DNA of 64,000 nucleotides from Verrucomicrobiota bacterium (GTDB lineage: Bacteria > Verrucomicrobiota > Verrucomicrobiia > Verrucomicrobiales > Akkermansiaceae): contig JAPLUI010000392.1 of NCBI GenBank assembly GCA_026397725.1, positions 26,530-90,529 of the forward strand, written 5' to 3'. This document shows, one piece after another, positions 9,030 to 16,906 of the stretch (the stretch's first letter is position 1; every line of letters begins with the position of its first letter). The position numbers and the translations under genes are program-made. Under the pieces are notes generated by a model. That model made no database searches and was not told the origin of the DNA. It worked only from the letters and a program-made list of their open reading frames with translations.

Positions 9030-9088
9030 GAGTTGTCGGTTGTCCGTTGTCGGTGGTCGGTGGAGGAGAAGAGGGACTCGGCAGGGCG
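9030..9088 (+). repeat. 59-bp direct repeat, copy a (copy b at 9741-9799)
   Basis: The two copies begin GAGTTGTCGGTTGTCCGTTG and differ by one base near the end. They bracket 650 bp of further repeats and contain no gene. Confidence 0.8.
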
Positions 9089-9166
9089 TGACCGCCGGAC
9101 GCGCCCATTTGTCGCCAGCGGCGTGAGGTGAGCAGGAAATGGCGAGTGTGCAGAGGGCGGAAGGCG

Positions 9167-9208
9167 GAGGGATGAGGGATGAGGGATGAGGGATGAGGGA
9201 TGAGGGAT
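9167..9208 (+). repeat. GAGGGAT heptamer array, 6 units
   Basis: Six perfect head-to-tail copies of GAGGGAT, with a partial seventh. A different heptamer array (CTCCGAT) occurs at 24213-24277. Confidence 0.85.
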
Positions 9209-9345
9209 GAGGAAGGGGTTTCACCGTGGCGGGGGGCTGTCCAGTCGGAGTTCTGCAGGGGGAAACGATTGTGGATTGCGGATCGGGGATAGCGGATGGG
9301 AAGATTTCTTACCGCGGATTGCACGGATGGACACGGATGGGTGAA

Positions 9346-9525
9346 GAGGAAGAGAAGAGTCTGACAAGAGTTGTCCGTTGTCAGTGGAAGAGAAGATGTT
9401 TTACCGCGGATTTCGCGGATTCTACGGATGGGGGAGAGGAAGAGAAGAGTCTGACAAGAGTTGTCCGTTGTCAGTGGAAGAGAAGATGTTTTACCGCGGA
9501 TTTCGCGGATTCTACGGATGGGGGA
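9346..9525 (+). repeat. 90-bp tandem duplication
   Basis: Bases 9346-9435 repeat exactly as 9436-9525 (for example CTGACAAGAG at 9361 and 9451). A third, partial copy continues after 9525 with a one-base insertion, and a degenerate copy precedes it near 9312. The unit contains the word CCGCGGATTTCGCGGATT. Confidence 0.85.
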
Positions 9526-9740
9526 AGAGGAAGAGAAGAGTCTGGCAAGATCATGGAAGAGTGGATGGAGTCACGACATTCCTGTCGTGTCTTCGTGAAG
9601 GAATCGAAGAGTTGGGTAAAATCATGGTGAGGCAAAATGATGGGAAAGACCCAAGACTCGGAGACGCAAGAGAAGAGGGGGCGAACATTGAACGTCGAAC
9701 ATTGAACATTGAACGTCGAAGTGAAGAGGGGGAGGGGGAA

Positions 9741-9799
9741 GAGTTGTCGGTTGTCCGTTGTCGGTGGTCGGTGGAGGAGAAGAGGGACTCGGTAGGGCG
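9741..9799 (+). repeat. 59-bp direct repeat, copy b
   Basis: Partner of 9030-9088, in the same orientation, with one mismatch. Confidence 0.8.
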
Positions 9800-9948
9800 G
9801 ATCCGGCTCGGTCTGCCGACTTGTCGCCATAGGCGCGGAGAGCAGGAGTCGAGCCAGGAAAACCAGAGAGGAGTCTGTCATTGATATTCTTGTTCCCCAA
9901 TGATTCTGTTGTTAATGATTCTGCTCCTGGCCACCCATCCGCGAGGCT

Positions 9949-10566
9949 CTATCGAATCCCGGACTCGTCGGGCGGGACGACGCCCGTGGTCGCATTCCGC
10001 CGCCGGGCGGTGACACGACGACTTGAAAGGCAGGCCAAGGCGAGGCCGGCGAGGAGACCGAACAGGTGGCCTTCCCATGATACTCCCCGCTGGTTGGGGA
10101 GCACGCCCCAGATGATGGAACCGTAGAACAGGCCGACCAAGAGGGCACGCAAGATGGAAGCCACGCTGCGCTCGATCACGCCCAGTGCCACCAGGTAGCC
10201 GAAATAGCCGAAGATCACGCCGCTGACCCCCACATGCACGGCCTGGCCACGGCCTAACAACCAAACGGCGAACCCGCCTAACACAATGATGCCCGCGCTG
10301 ACCGCCCAGAAGGTGCGCTCGCCGCGGCCGATGACAAAGAGTCCGAGAATGGCAAAGGGCAGGCTGTTGGCGGCCAGATGGGACCATCCGGTGTGCAGGA
10401 ACGGTGCCAGGGGAATGCCAAGGAGGCCGGACCACCGGCGCGAAACAATGCCGAATTGATCAAGCTCCAGCCAGCGGCCGCCAGCCCAGTCCAACAACTC
10501 GATCCCCCACATCACGGCGAGCAGGCTGCCGATGATGAGCAGGGAGCGTTTGGCGGTGGGCGGCAT
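9949..10566 (-). CDS. Rhomboid-family intramembrane serine protease
   Basis: This 205-residue protein has about six hydrophobic segments. The catalytic serine lies in HVGVSGVIFGYFG and the catalytic histidine in WEGHLFGLLAGLAL, the two signatures of rhomboid proteases. An upstream loop has HTGWSHLAANSLP, the conserved WxHxxxN region. Such enzymes cleave substrates within or next to the membrane. The start at 10566 gives an Arg/Lys-positive N-terminus before the first membrane segment. The short C-terminal tail is Arg-rich. It stands alone: its start faces the hsdM remnant. Confidence 0.85.
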   Translation of the reverse strand: MPPTAKRSLLIIGSLLAVMWGIELLDWAGGRWLELDQFGIVSRRWSGLLGIPLAPFLHTGWSHLAANSLPFAILGLFVIGRGERTFWAVSAGIIVLGGFAVWLLGRGQAVHVGVSGVIFGYFGYLVALGVIERSVASILRALLVGLFYGSIIWGVLPNQRGVSWEGHLFGLLAGLALACLSSRRVTARRRNATTGVVPPDESGIR

Positions 10567-10624
10567 GGCGGGTCAAGAACTACGGCGTTCTGCGGGCGGC
10601 AGCAAGCACAGGCTGCGCCTCAAT

Positions 10625-11044
10625 CTAACCGGAGCGCCGGAGGATTTCGACCTGCTGGGCCGCGTCTATGAATTTTTCCTCGGCGAGTTCTCCGCCATGC
10701 AGGGCAAGGCCGGCGGCGAGCAGTACACGCCCCGCTGCATGGTCACCGCGCTGGTCGAGTTCATCGAGCCATTCCGCGGGCGCGTCCATGACCCGTGCCA
10801 CGGCACCGGCGGGTTCTATATCCAATCCGAACGCTTCGTGGCCAACCATGCCGGGCGCTTGGACGACATCGCCATCTACGGCCAGGAGCGCAACCCGGAG
10901 ACCTATCGGCTAGCCCGGATGAACCTGGCCATGCGATGGAGCCAAGCTACTCGGGAGGTTAATCTCGAAGAACCGGCAGGAAATCCCGCTCGACAACCCC
11001 CGGGATTTTTGGCATATCCCGTCCCGAACCAATTCCGCTGTTAG
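10625..11044 (+). pseudogene. Remnant of a type I restriction-modification methylase (HsdM)
   Basis: The frame encodes the N6-adenine methylase entry region: FDLLGRVYEFFLGEFSA, GGEQYTPRCMVTALVEFIEP, the SAM-binding motif I as DPCHGTGG, and AIYGQERNPETYRLARMNLA. An intact HsdM is about 500 residues and has an NPPF catalytic motif. Here the N-terminal helical domain is missing, the frame turns non-homologous after MNLAMRWS, and NPPF is absent. It is clearly truncated at both ends, and no hsdS or hsdR is nearby. Confidence 0.75.
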
Positions 11045-11069
11045 CCCAACCATAACGACACTCGCCAAT

Positions 11070-11546
11070 ATGCCTCAGCGTAACATCTCTCCAGAGCGAC
11101 AGGGCCTCTACTACTTCGGCATGCTCCTGACGGGTGTCGGACTCCTGCTGTTTTTATCCACATTCGTCAGCTTCATATCCAATTTCGGTGATTTCACAGA
11201 TTTTAGGGGACGATCCCAGTCTGGCATGATGCGAGCCTTTGGCGGGATGATCTGCATGGGCATCGGACAGTTCATCATGCGTTTGGGTCGTTCCGGCGTG
11301 GCAGGTAGCGGACTGAAGCTCGATCCGCAGGAGGCTCGCCGGGATTTGGAGCCTTGGTCCCGCCTGTCGGGTGGCATGCTCAGGGATACCCTTGACGAGG
11401 CTGGCGTGGACTTGTCAGGCCAGTCGAAGGAGATGCCATTTGATGAGCAGTTGAGACGACTGGAGAGTCTGAAGCGAGACGGCTTGGTTTCAGAGGCAGA
11501 GTATGCCGAAGCCAAGAGGAAGATTCTGCAAAGCATCGCCCAATGA
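11070..11546 (+). CDS. Membrane protein with C-terminal SHOCT domain
   Basis: This 158-residue protein has two hydrophobic segments (about residues 15-38 and 51-68, including GMICMGIGQFIM). It ends with a SHOCT motif (EQLRRLESLKRDGLVSEAEY, then AEAKRKILQ), a short helical oligomerisation module found at the C-terminus of many small bacterial membrane proteins. Function is unknown. Confidence 0.75.
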   Translation: MPQRNISPERQGLYYFGMLLTGVGLLLFLSTFVSFISNFGDFTDFRGRSQSGMMRAFGGMICMGIGQFIMRLGRSGVAGSGLKLDPQEARRDLEPWSRLSGGMLRDTLDEAGVDLSGQSKEMPFDEQLRRLESLKRDGLVSEAEYAEAKRKILQSIAQ

Positions 11547-11601
11547 TTGCAGAGTCACACGATCCAGCCACGGGCGCGCAAAGCACGGCTGGGCAACCGT
11601 T

Positions 11602-12012
11602 TTAGGGGGGCGCTACTTTTTCGATGATTTCCTCTAACTCCAACACCAACCCTGCGATCGACGCGCAGTACCGCCCCAGCGGTGCCAGCGCTTGAGTTGT
11701 TGTCGGATGACAACCCAGTGGAAGCAGAGGATTTTGCGTCAAGGTATCGTGGTAGGCCGTGGTGATGTTCGCATGCGCCGCCTCGTGGCGCTCGAGGAGT
11801 TGGGCGGCGGTGGCGCGAACGGACGGATCGACGGACGGATTCCAGGTGAATCCCGGCGCTCTCTTCCCGCCGGGCGCAAGTGGCGACACGGCATGAGTGG
11901 AACGCACCGGGCTCGCGGGTGTGCTGGCGGAGGTGGGAGTGCCCGGCCACAGGCACCAGACGAGTGTGTCGAGGGACAGGGCGAGACCGGAGATGCTGAG
12001 TGATATTTTCAT
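11602..12012 (-). CDS. Hypothetical exported protein, 136 aa
   Basis: ATG 12012 begins a signal-like sequence (MKISLSISGLALSLDTLVWC). The rest is soluble with a helical end (LVLELEEIIEKVAP). The codons for NPLLPLGCHP contain a 19-nt sequence (11706-11724) identical to an intergenic element at 39386-39404, so either the repeat has invaded the gene or the frame is spurious. No homology is recognised. Confidence 0.4.
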   Translation of the reverse strand: MKISLSISGLALSLDTLVWCLWPGTPTSASTPASPVRSTHAVSPLAPGGKRAPGFTWNPSVDPSVRATAAQLLERHEAAHANITTAYHDTLTQNPLLPLGCHPTTTQALAPLGRYCASIAGLVLELEEIIEKVAPP

Positions 12013-12185
12013 GGCGGGAAATGAAGTGTGGAGAATGATTGGCAGAGGTGTAAGAGCAGCGGGATGAGAATTCTGTTGCAGGGTTTGGGGGCCGTCGTGG
12101 CCCCGCAAATCCGGGACGGCGGAGCGCCATGGCCAGCAGGGCGCGGATCCTGACAAGAGCATGGATCCAACGGCCCCCGTGAATT

Positions 12186-12203
12186 TCTACCCGTTCGGGG
12201 GGG
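12186..12203 (+). promoter_or_regulatory. Shared 18-nt motif, site A
   Basis: TCTACCCGTTCGGGGGGG lies about 160 nt before the giant secreted protein gene. It matches site B (19855), the inverted site D (28647) and the related site C (22100). It ends directly before a possible -35 element. Confidence 0.5.
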
Positions 12204-12231
12204 TTGTGCGGAGGGACCCCTGCGGTATAAT
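12204..12231 (+). promoter_or_regulatory. Possible sigma-70-type promoter
   Basis: TTGTGC (12204-12209) and TATAAT (12226-12231) are separated by 16 nt, directly after motif site A and upstream of the gene at 12362. This is pattern-based only. Confidence 0.35.
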
Positions 12232-12361
12232 ACGCCACCTCCGAGTGGTAATTGTGGGCGCAAACCCTGGTTTTCCAGTTTTCCCCGCAGACCCGCAACC
12301 CCAAGGATGAGTCCCCAAGAACAGCATAACTACAATCCATCAAATACCAATATATCAAGCC

Positions 12362-15300
12362 ATGAAAACAAATAGATCTCGCAATGACTCACCCCGATCT
12401 GGATCGCCTGTAAGCCGGACGGCAGTGAGAATGCTACTGGCAATGCCGGTGATTTGCGCAGCGGTCTCATCCACCCAGGCTGGCGTGCTGGCCTATGAAA
12501 GCTTCGGCGATGGGGTGAACAACGCCACCGTGAATACTTATGCCGGGACCACTTCTGGAATGCAGACCGGGCTGAGCGGAACGTGGACTGGCTCGACCAC
12601 TCCGCAGCTCTCCACCCCTCCGCTTACGGGCACCCAAGTCGGCGTTCAGAGTGGATACGCTCCGGATTCAAACGGCGGCGCACAGCACGCCGTCAAGCAG
12701 AGTGGCTGGTCGGTTTCCAGCCTTACCCGGCCCCTGAGCACGCCCGTGGATTTGAGCGTGGATGGCGTCTATTACATGAGCTTCTTCGCTGGCAGTAATA
12801 ATTATGAGGACTTCGTTGCCCAAGTCGGCCTCAGCAACGCGACCAATGAGTTGATGGCCGGTCAAGCTTACAACGGCAACCGTGGGCTAGCCGCCTACTT
12901 CGGCACTATCGGGACATCTGTGACGACAGGGACCGCAGCTGGCAATAACCTCAATGCTTTCACCTGGGCGGATAAGAATGCTTTTTTCGTCATCAAAATC
13001 ACCAAGACGAATTCCGGCACCACGAACAATGTTGCCGTCCAAATCGATGCCTACGACTTTGGTAACACCGTTGCCGTGAACATCACCGGTGGCCCGCAAA
13101 AAACCCGCACGGTCGCTTTGACCGGCGTCACCGGCGCGTTCTCCAACCTCAAATTCAAACTCGATGGCGGCGGCGGAGTCACCATCGACGAAATCCGCCT
13201 CGGCCAGAGCTTGGACGACGTGACCAAGGGCGGAGACTCGGATGGCGATGGAATTCCCGATCTCTGGGAAACCACCTATTTCGGCGACCTTTCGCACGAC
13301 GGTACCGCAGACACCGATGGGGATGGGCTGACCGATCTTCAGGAGTTTACCGCCGGCACCAATCCGACTCTCGCCGATACCGATGGCGACGGCCTCAACG
13401 ATGGCGCCGAAGTCACGGGATCCGGCAATCTCTTTGCTCCCGGAACTCCGACGAATCCTCTTTTGGCCGACTCCGATGGTGACAGGGTTTCGGATTTCGA
13501 CGAAGTTCACGGCTCGCTCAACACCTCGTTCGGCAACGCCCCGACCAATCCCAATGCCGCGGACACCGATGGCGATGGGGCGAAGGACTACAAGGAACTC
13601 GTCTATCACTCGAACCCGAACGACTCAGGCAACCTGCCGACTCCCGCGCTGTTCTATCTGATCGACAACACCCTCCTGAACGGCAGCTTCGAAACGAAGA
13701 ATGGTGGCACGGCAATCGGAACCACCAAGATTTCGAGTTGGGATGCGGTGGGCAATGACATCGACAACTGGACCCAACTGGCGGGTCCGGCCAACGACAG
13801 CGGCGTTGAAGGAAATGCATCGCACGGCACCAGGGCGGGGTATTTCCAGAGCGGAAATTCAGCTTACAACCTGACCACCAGCATTGCCGCCGCAGGGGGG
13901 GTGTATGCCTGCACCTGGAAACAACGGAACTCAGGCGGGAGCACGATCTCGGTCAAGCTGGGTTACTGGAGCGGGACTGCCTTCATCGAGATTCCCGCAT
14001 CCTTGGCCACCACCAATACCACGAATGGCGTGGGCGATCTGGTTTACCAAATCCCCGTCGGCAGCCCGGCGATCGGATTCCCGATCGGCATCAGCATGGG
14101 GTCGCAGGGCGCTTGGATCGACGTCGATGAAGTCGCCTTGAACATCGCCGCCACCGGCGATGACGACGGCGACGGACTCCCCAACTTGTGGGAGACCGCC
14201 AATGGCCTCGACCCGAACTCCAATGTCGGAGCCGATGGTGCCACGGGCGATCCGGACAGCGACGACCTGACCAACCTTCAGGAATTCACGCTCGGCACGA
14301 AGCCGATGCTAGCCGATACCGACGGCGACGGCATCAATGATGGTGGCGAGGTCTCGGGATCCGGCAATCTCTACGCCCCCGGCACCCCCACCAACCCGCT
14401 CGTTGCGGATTCGGATGGTGACGGACTGCTCGACGGTGCGGAAGTCAACGGCACTCCCGCCACCGATCCGAATTTGGCGGACACCGACGCCGATGGGTGG
14501 AATGACAAGTTGGAATGGGTTTTTGGCAGCAATCCGACCGACAGCGCGAGCGTTCCCGTGCTCCATGAGCTGATCGGCTTGACCAAGCGCAACGGCGGCT
14601 TTGAGTTGCTCAACGGCGTGGTCAATCCAGCCAAGGCAAACACCTGGGATACCGACCCGGATGGCGATGTCGACAACTGGACGGTCTGGACCGAGCAATC
14701 CACCGCCGAGAATGACAGCGGCACCGAAGGCAACCCCAAGCACGGCTACCTCCAAAACGGCAACGCGGTGCGCAACATGACCACCTACACCGCCAAAGCG
14801 GGGGAGGCGATCCGCCTCACTTATGATCGGCTTTCCGGCGGCAATCTTACCGCCTATCTGATCATTGAGGTGTCCGATCTGGGTCTGGGATATCTCCAGA
14901 TTCCGACGAGCACGGCTCAATTGACGGCCTCAACCGGAGCCAAGGAAATGATCTTCACGGTTCCCGCAGGCAACCTTGCGGTGGGCCGCAAGATCGGCGT
15001 CGCATTCAAGAGCACTGGCGGCTGGGAAAGCGTGGACAACGTCAGGCTGGCGGTCTTGGACGTTGACTCGGATGCCGACGGCCTCAGCGACTTCTGGGAA
15101 GACCGGTATTTCGGCAACAACGATGAAAATCCGACTGCTTCCGAACTCCTGGTGGCGACTGGCACTGATGACAACGACGGTGACACCTACCGCAACGCCG
15201 CCGAGCAGGCGGCGGGTTCGGACCCGACCAACCTCGCTTCGACACCGCTCGACACCGATGGCGACGGCCTCGCCGACGCATGGGAAATCGCCAACTTCGG

Positions 15301-16705
15301 GAGCCTTTCGAATCCGTTAGGCGCGCCCGGTGCGGACCCGGATGGCGACAGCGACACCAACCTGGTTGAGTTCAGCCACGACACCAATCCGAATAGCAAG
15401 CTCAGCTTCTACAGTTCCACTGCGGACACGGTTCCTGATTCGTGGAAGGTGAAGTTCGGCTTCGCCCTGGAAACCACCGGCGCCACCGACTCGGACGGCG
15501 ATGGACTGGCCAACGTGAACGAGTTCCTGCTGAACACCAATCCGACCCTCATCGATACCGATGGAGACGGACGGAGCGACGGCGATGAAGTCAACGGGGG
15601 CAGCGGACCAGTCGCAATCATCACCAATCCGCTGGTCGCAGACACCGACGGTGACACCCTGAGTGATGGCCTTGAGGTCAACACCTATGGGACGAACCCG
15701 AATGTGAAGGATACCGACAGCGATGGATACAAGGACAACGTGGAAGTCACCGCCGGTTCCGATCCGCTGGTCGCGGCCAGTACTCCGGTCAGCATCACCG
15801 GTGCCACCGTGCTGATCGACACGCTTCACAACAACGGCAGCTTCGAGTTCCTTGCCGGAGTTGCCGGCAGCCCGGTGAAGGTCTACCACTGGGACACTGA
15901 TCCCGGCGGCGATGTCGATAACTGGTCAGTTTGGAATGCAGCCGTTGGTGGTCCATCGACCGCAGAAGACAACAGCGGCACTCTCGTCAGCGGCGTTGCC
16001 ACCGCAGGCACGCGAACCGGCTACCTCCAAGGGAACAACGCCGCCTACAACATGACCGCTCACCCGGTGGCCGTAGGGGACGTCTTCACCTTCACTTGGG
16101 ACCATACCCTGCGCGATTCCTCCCACACCGTCTCGCTCGTCTATGACAATGGCGGCGTGATCACCTCGATCACCGCCTCGGCAGTCACCAGCACCACGGT
16201 CGGAAACGGCAAGGGAGGCTCCTACACGGTTCTTGCGGGCGACCCGGCGATCGGCAAGACCATCGGACTGGGTATCCTGAACAACAACTCCAACTTCCCG
16301 GAAGTGGACAACTTCGTCCTGAGCGTGGTTGCGGGCTCCCCCGGCAATGACAGCGACAGCGACGGCATGGATGACACTTGGGAAACCACCTACGGCCTGA
16401 ATGTGGGCGTCAATGACTCCGCCGATGACCTCGACGGTGACGGCACCAGCAACCTGACGGAATACCGCCTGGGCCTGATCCCGAACAACGGAAGCTCCAG
16501 CTTCGCCGCCACCCGCAGCGCCGCAGGACTCCTGAGCTGGCCGAGCGTGGCAGGGGTGACGTTCAAGATCGAACGCAGCACCACCCTCGTGGGAGATTGG
16601 ACTGTGCTTGAAGCCGCCTACCCAGGCACTGCGGGCACCGCCAGCTACACCGATGCCGCGCCCCCCGCCGACCAGGCGTTCTACCGGATCGGCTTGAACC
16701 CATGA
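12362..16705 (+). CDS. Giant secreted TSP3-repeat protein, 1447 aa
   Basis: It has a signal peptide (about residues 1-40, ending near VSSTQAGVLAYE) and an N-terminal lectin/LamG-like beta domain to about residue 285. Asp-rich calcium-type repeats of the DTDGDGLTDLQEFTAGTNP type follow in four clusters. Three copies of a roughly 160-residue jelly-roll-like module separate them, starting near residues 432, 738 and 1150 (LLNGSFETKNGG, KRNGGFELLNG, HNNGSFEFLAG). It ends FYRIGLNP, a C-terminus common in verrucomicrobial secreted proteins. Repeats of this kind bind calcium and form stiff rods, so this is probably a surface adhesin or polysaccharide-binding scaffold. A strong terminator follows. Confidence 0.85.
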   Translation: MKTNRSRNDSPRSGSPVSRTAVRMLLAMPVICAAVSSTQAGVLAYESFGDGVNNATVNTYAGTTSGMQTGLSGTWTGSTTPQLSTPPLTGTQVGVQSGYAPDSNGGAQHAVKQSGWSVSSLTRPLSTPVDLSVDGVYYMSFFAGSNNYEDFVAQVGLSNATNELMAGQAYNGNRGLAAYFGTIGTSVTTGTAAGNNLNAFTWADKNAFFVIKITKTNSGTTNNVAVQIDAYDFGNTVAVNITGGPQKTRTVALTGVTGAFSNLKFKLDGGGGVTIDEIRLGQSLDDVTKGGDSDGDGIPDLWETTYFGDLSHDGTADTDGDGLTDLQEFTAGTNPTLADTDGDGLNDGAEVTGSGNLFAPGTPTNPLLADSDGDRVSDFDEVHGSLNTSFGNAPTNPNAADTDGDGAKDYKELVYHSNPNDSGNLPTPALFYLIDNTLLNGSFETKNGGTAIGTTKISSWDAVGNDIDNWTQLAGPANDSGVEGNASHGTRAGYFQSGNSAYNLTTSIAAAGGVYACTWKQRNSGGSTISVKLGYWSGTAFIEIPASLATTNTTNGVGDLVYQIPVGSPAIGFPIGISMGSQGAWIDVDEVALNIAATGDDDGDGLPNLWETANGLDPNSNVGADGATGDPDSDDLTNLQEFTLGTKPMLADTDGDGINDGGEVSGSGNLYAPGTPTNPLVADSDGDGLLDGAEVNGTPATDPNLADTDADGWNDKLEWVFGSNPTDSASVPVLHELIGLTKRNGGFELLNGVVNPAKANTWDTDPDGDVDNWTVWTEQSTAENDSGTEGNPKHGYLQNGNAVRNMTTYTAKAGEAIRLTYDRLSGGNLTAYLIIEVSDLGLGYLQIPTSTAQLTASTGAKEMIFTVPAGNLAVGRKIGVAFKSTGGWESVDNVRLAVLDVDSDADGLSDFWEDRYFGNNDENPTASELLVATGTDDNDGDTYRNAAEQAAGSDPTNLASTPLDTDGDGLADAWEIANFGSLSNPLGAPGADPDGDSDTNLVEFSHDTNPNSKLSFYSSTADTVPDSWKVKFGFALETTGATDSDGDGLANVNEFLLNTNPTLIDTDGDGRSDGDEVNGGSGPVAIITNPLVADTDGDTLSDGLEVNTYGTNPNVKDTDSDGYKDNVEVTAGSDPLVAASTPVSITGATVLIDTLHNNGSFEFLAGVAGSPVKVYHWDTDPGGDVDNWSVWNAAVGGPSTAEDNSGTLVSGVATAGTRTGYLQGNNAAYNMTAHPVAVGDVFTFTWDHTLRDSSHTVSLVYDNGGVITSITASAVTSTTVGNGKGGSYTVLAGDPAIGKTIGLGILNNNSNFPEVDNFVLSVVAGSPGNDSDSDGMDDTWETTYGLNVGVNDSADDLDGDGTSNLTEYRLGLIPNNGSSSFAATRSAAGLLSWPSVAGVTFKIERSTTLVGDWTVLEAAYPGTAGTASYTDAAPPADQAFYRIGLNP

Positions 16706-16753
16706 TCGGTGCGGCTCGGTCCCTCAGGTTGGGAAACGGATGAAACTATCATG

Positions 16754-16784
16754 GCGGCCCGGATGCGAGTCCGGGCCGCTTTTC
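16754..16784 (+). terminator. Rho-independent terminator
   Basis: A perfect 10-bp stem (GCGGCCCGGA, 16754-16763, with TCCGGGCCGC, 16770-16779) has a 6-nt loop and is followed by TTTT. It lies about 50 nt after the giant gene's stop. Confidence 0.85.
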
Positions 16785-16906
16785 CCGTGGGGTGACACAA
16801 TGCCACTTCCGACCTTGACCGAAGTGCGATCCGCAAGCAACAATCCTCAAGCATCGATTCCCAGTCAAATAGCCGCTTCCATGGTCTCGCCGCCATCCTG
16901 TTAGGG

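Larger units (their letters stand above)
8973..9948. other. Repeat-rich noncoding region
   Basis: There is no supportable gene. It contains a GAGGGAT array (9167-9208), a 90-bp tandem duplication (9346-9525), a 59-bp direct repeat (9030-9088 and 9741-9799) and GAACATTGAAC-type words near 9690-9720 that recur at about 39550. Composition is strongly purine-biased on the plus strand. Confidence 0.7.
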
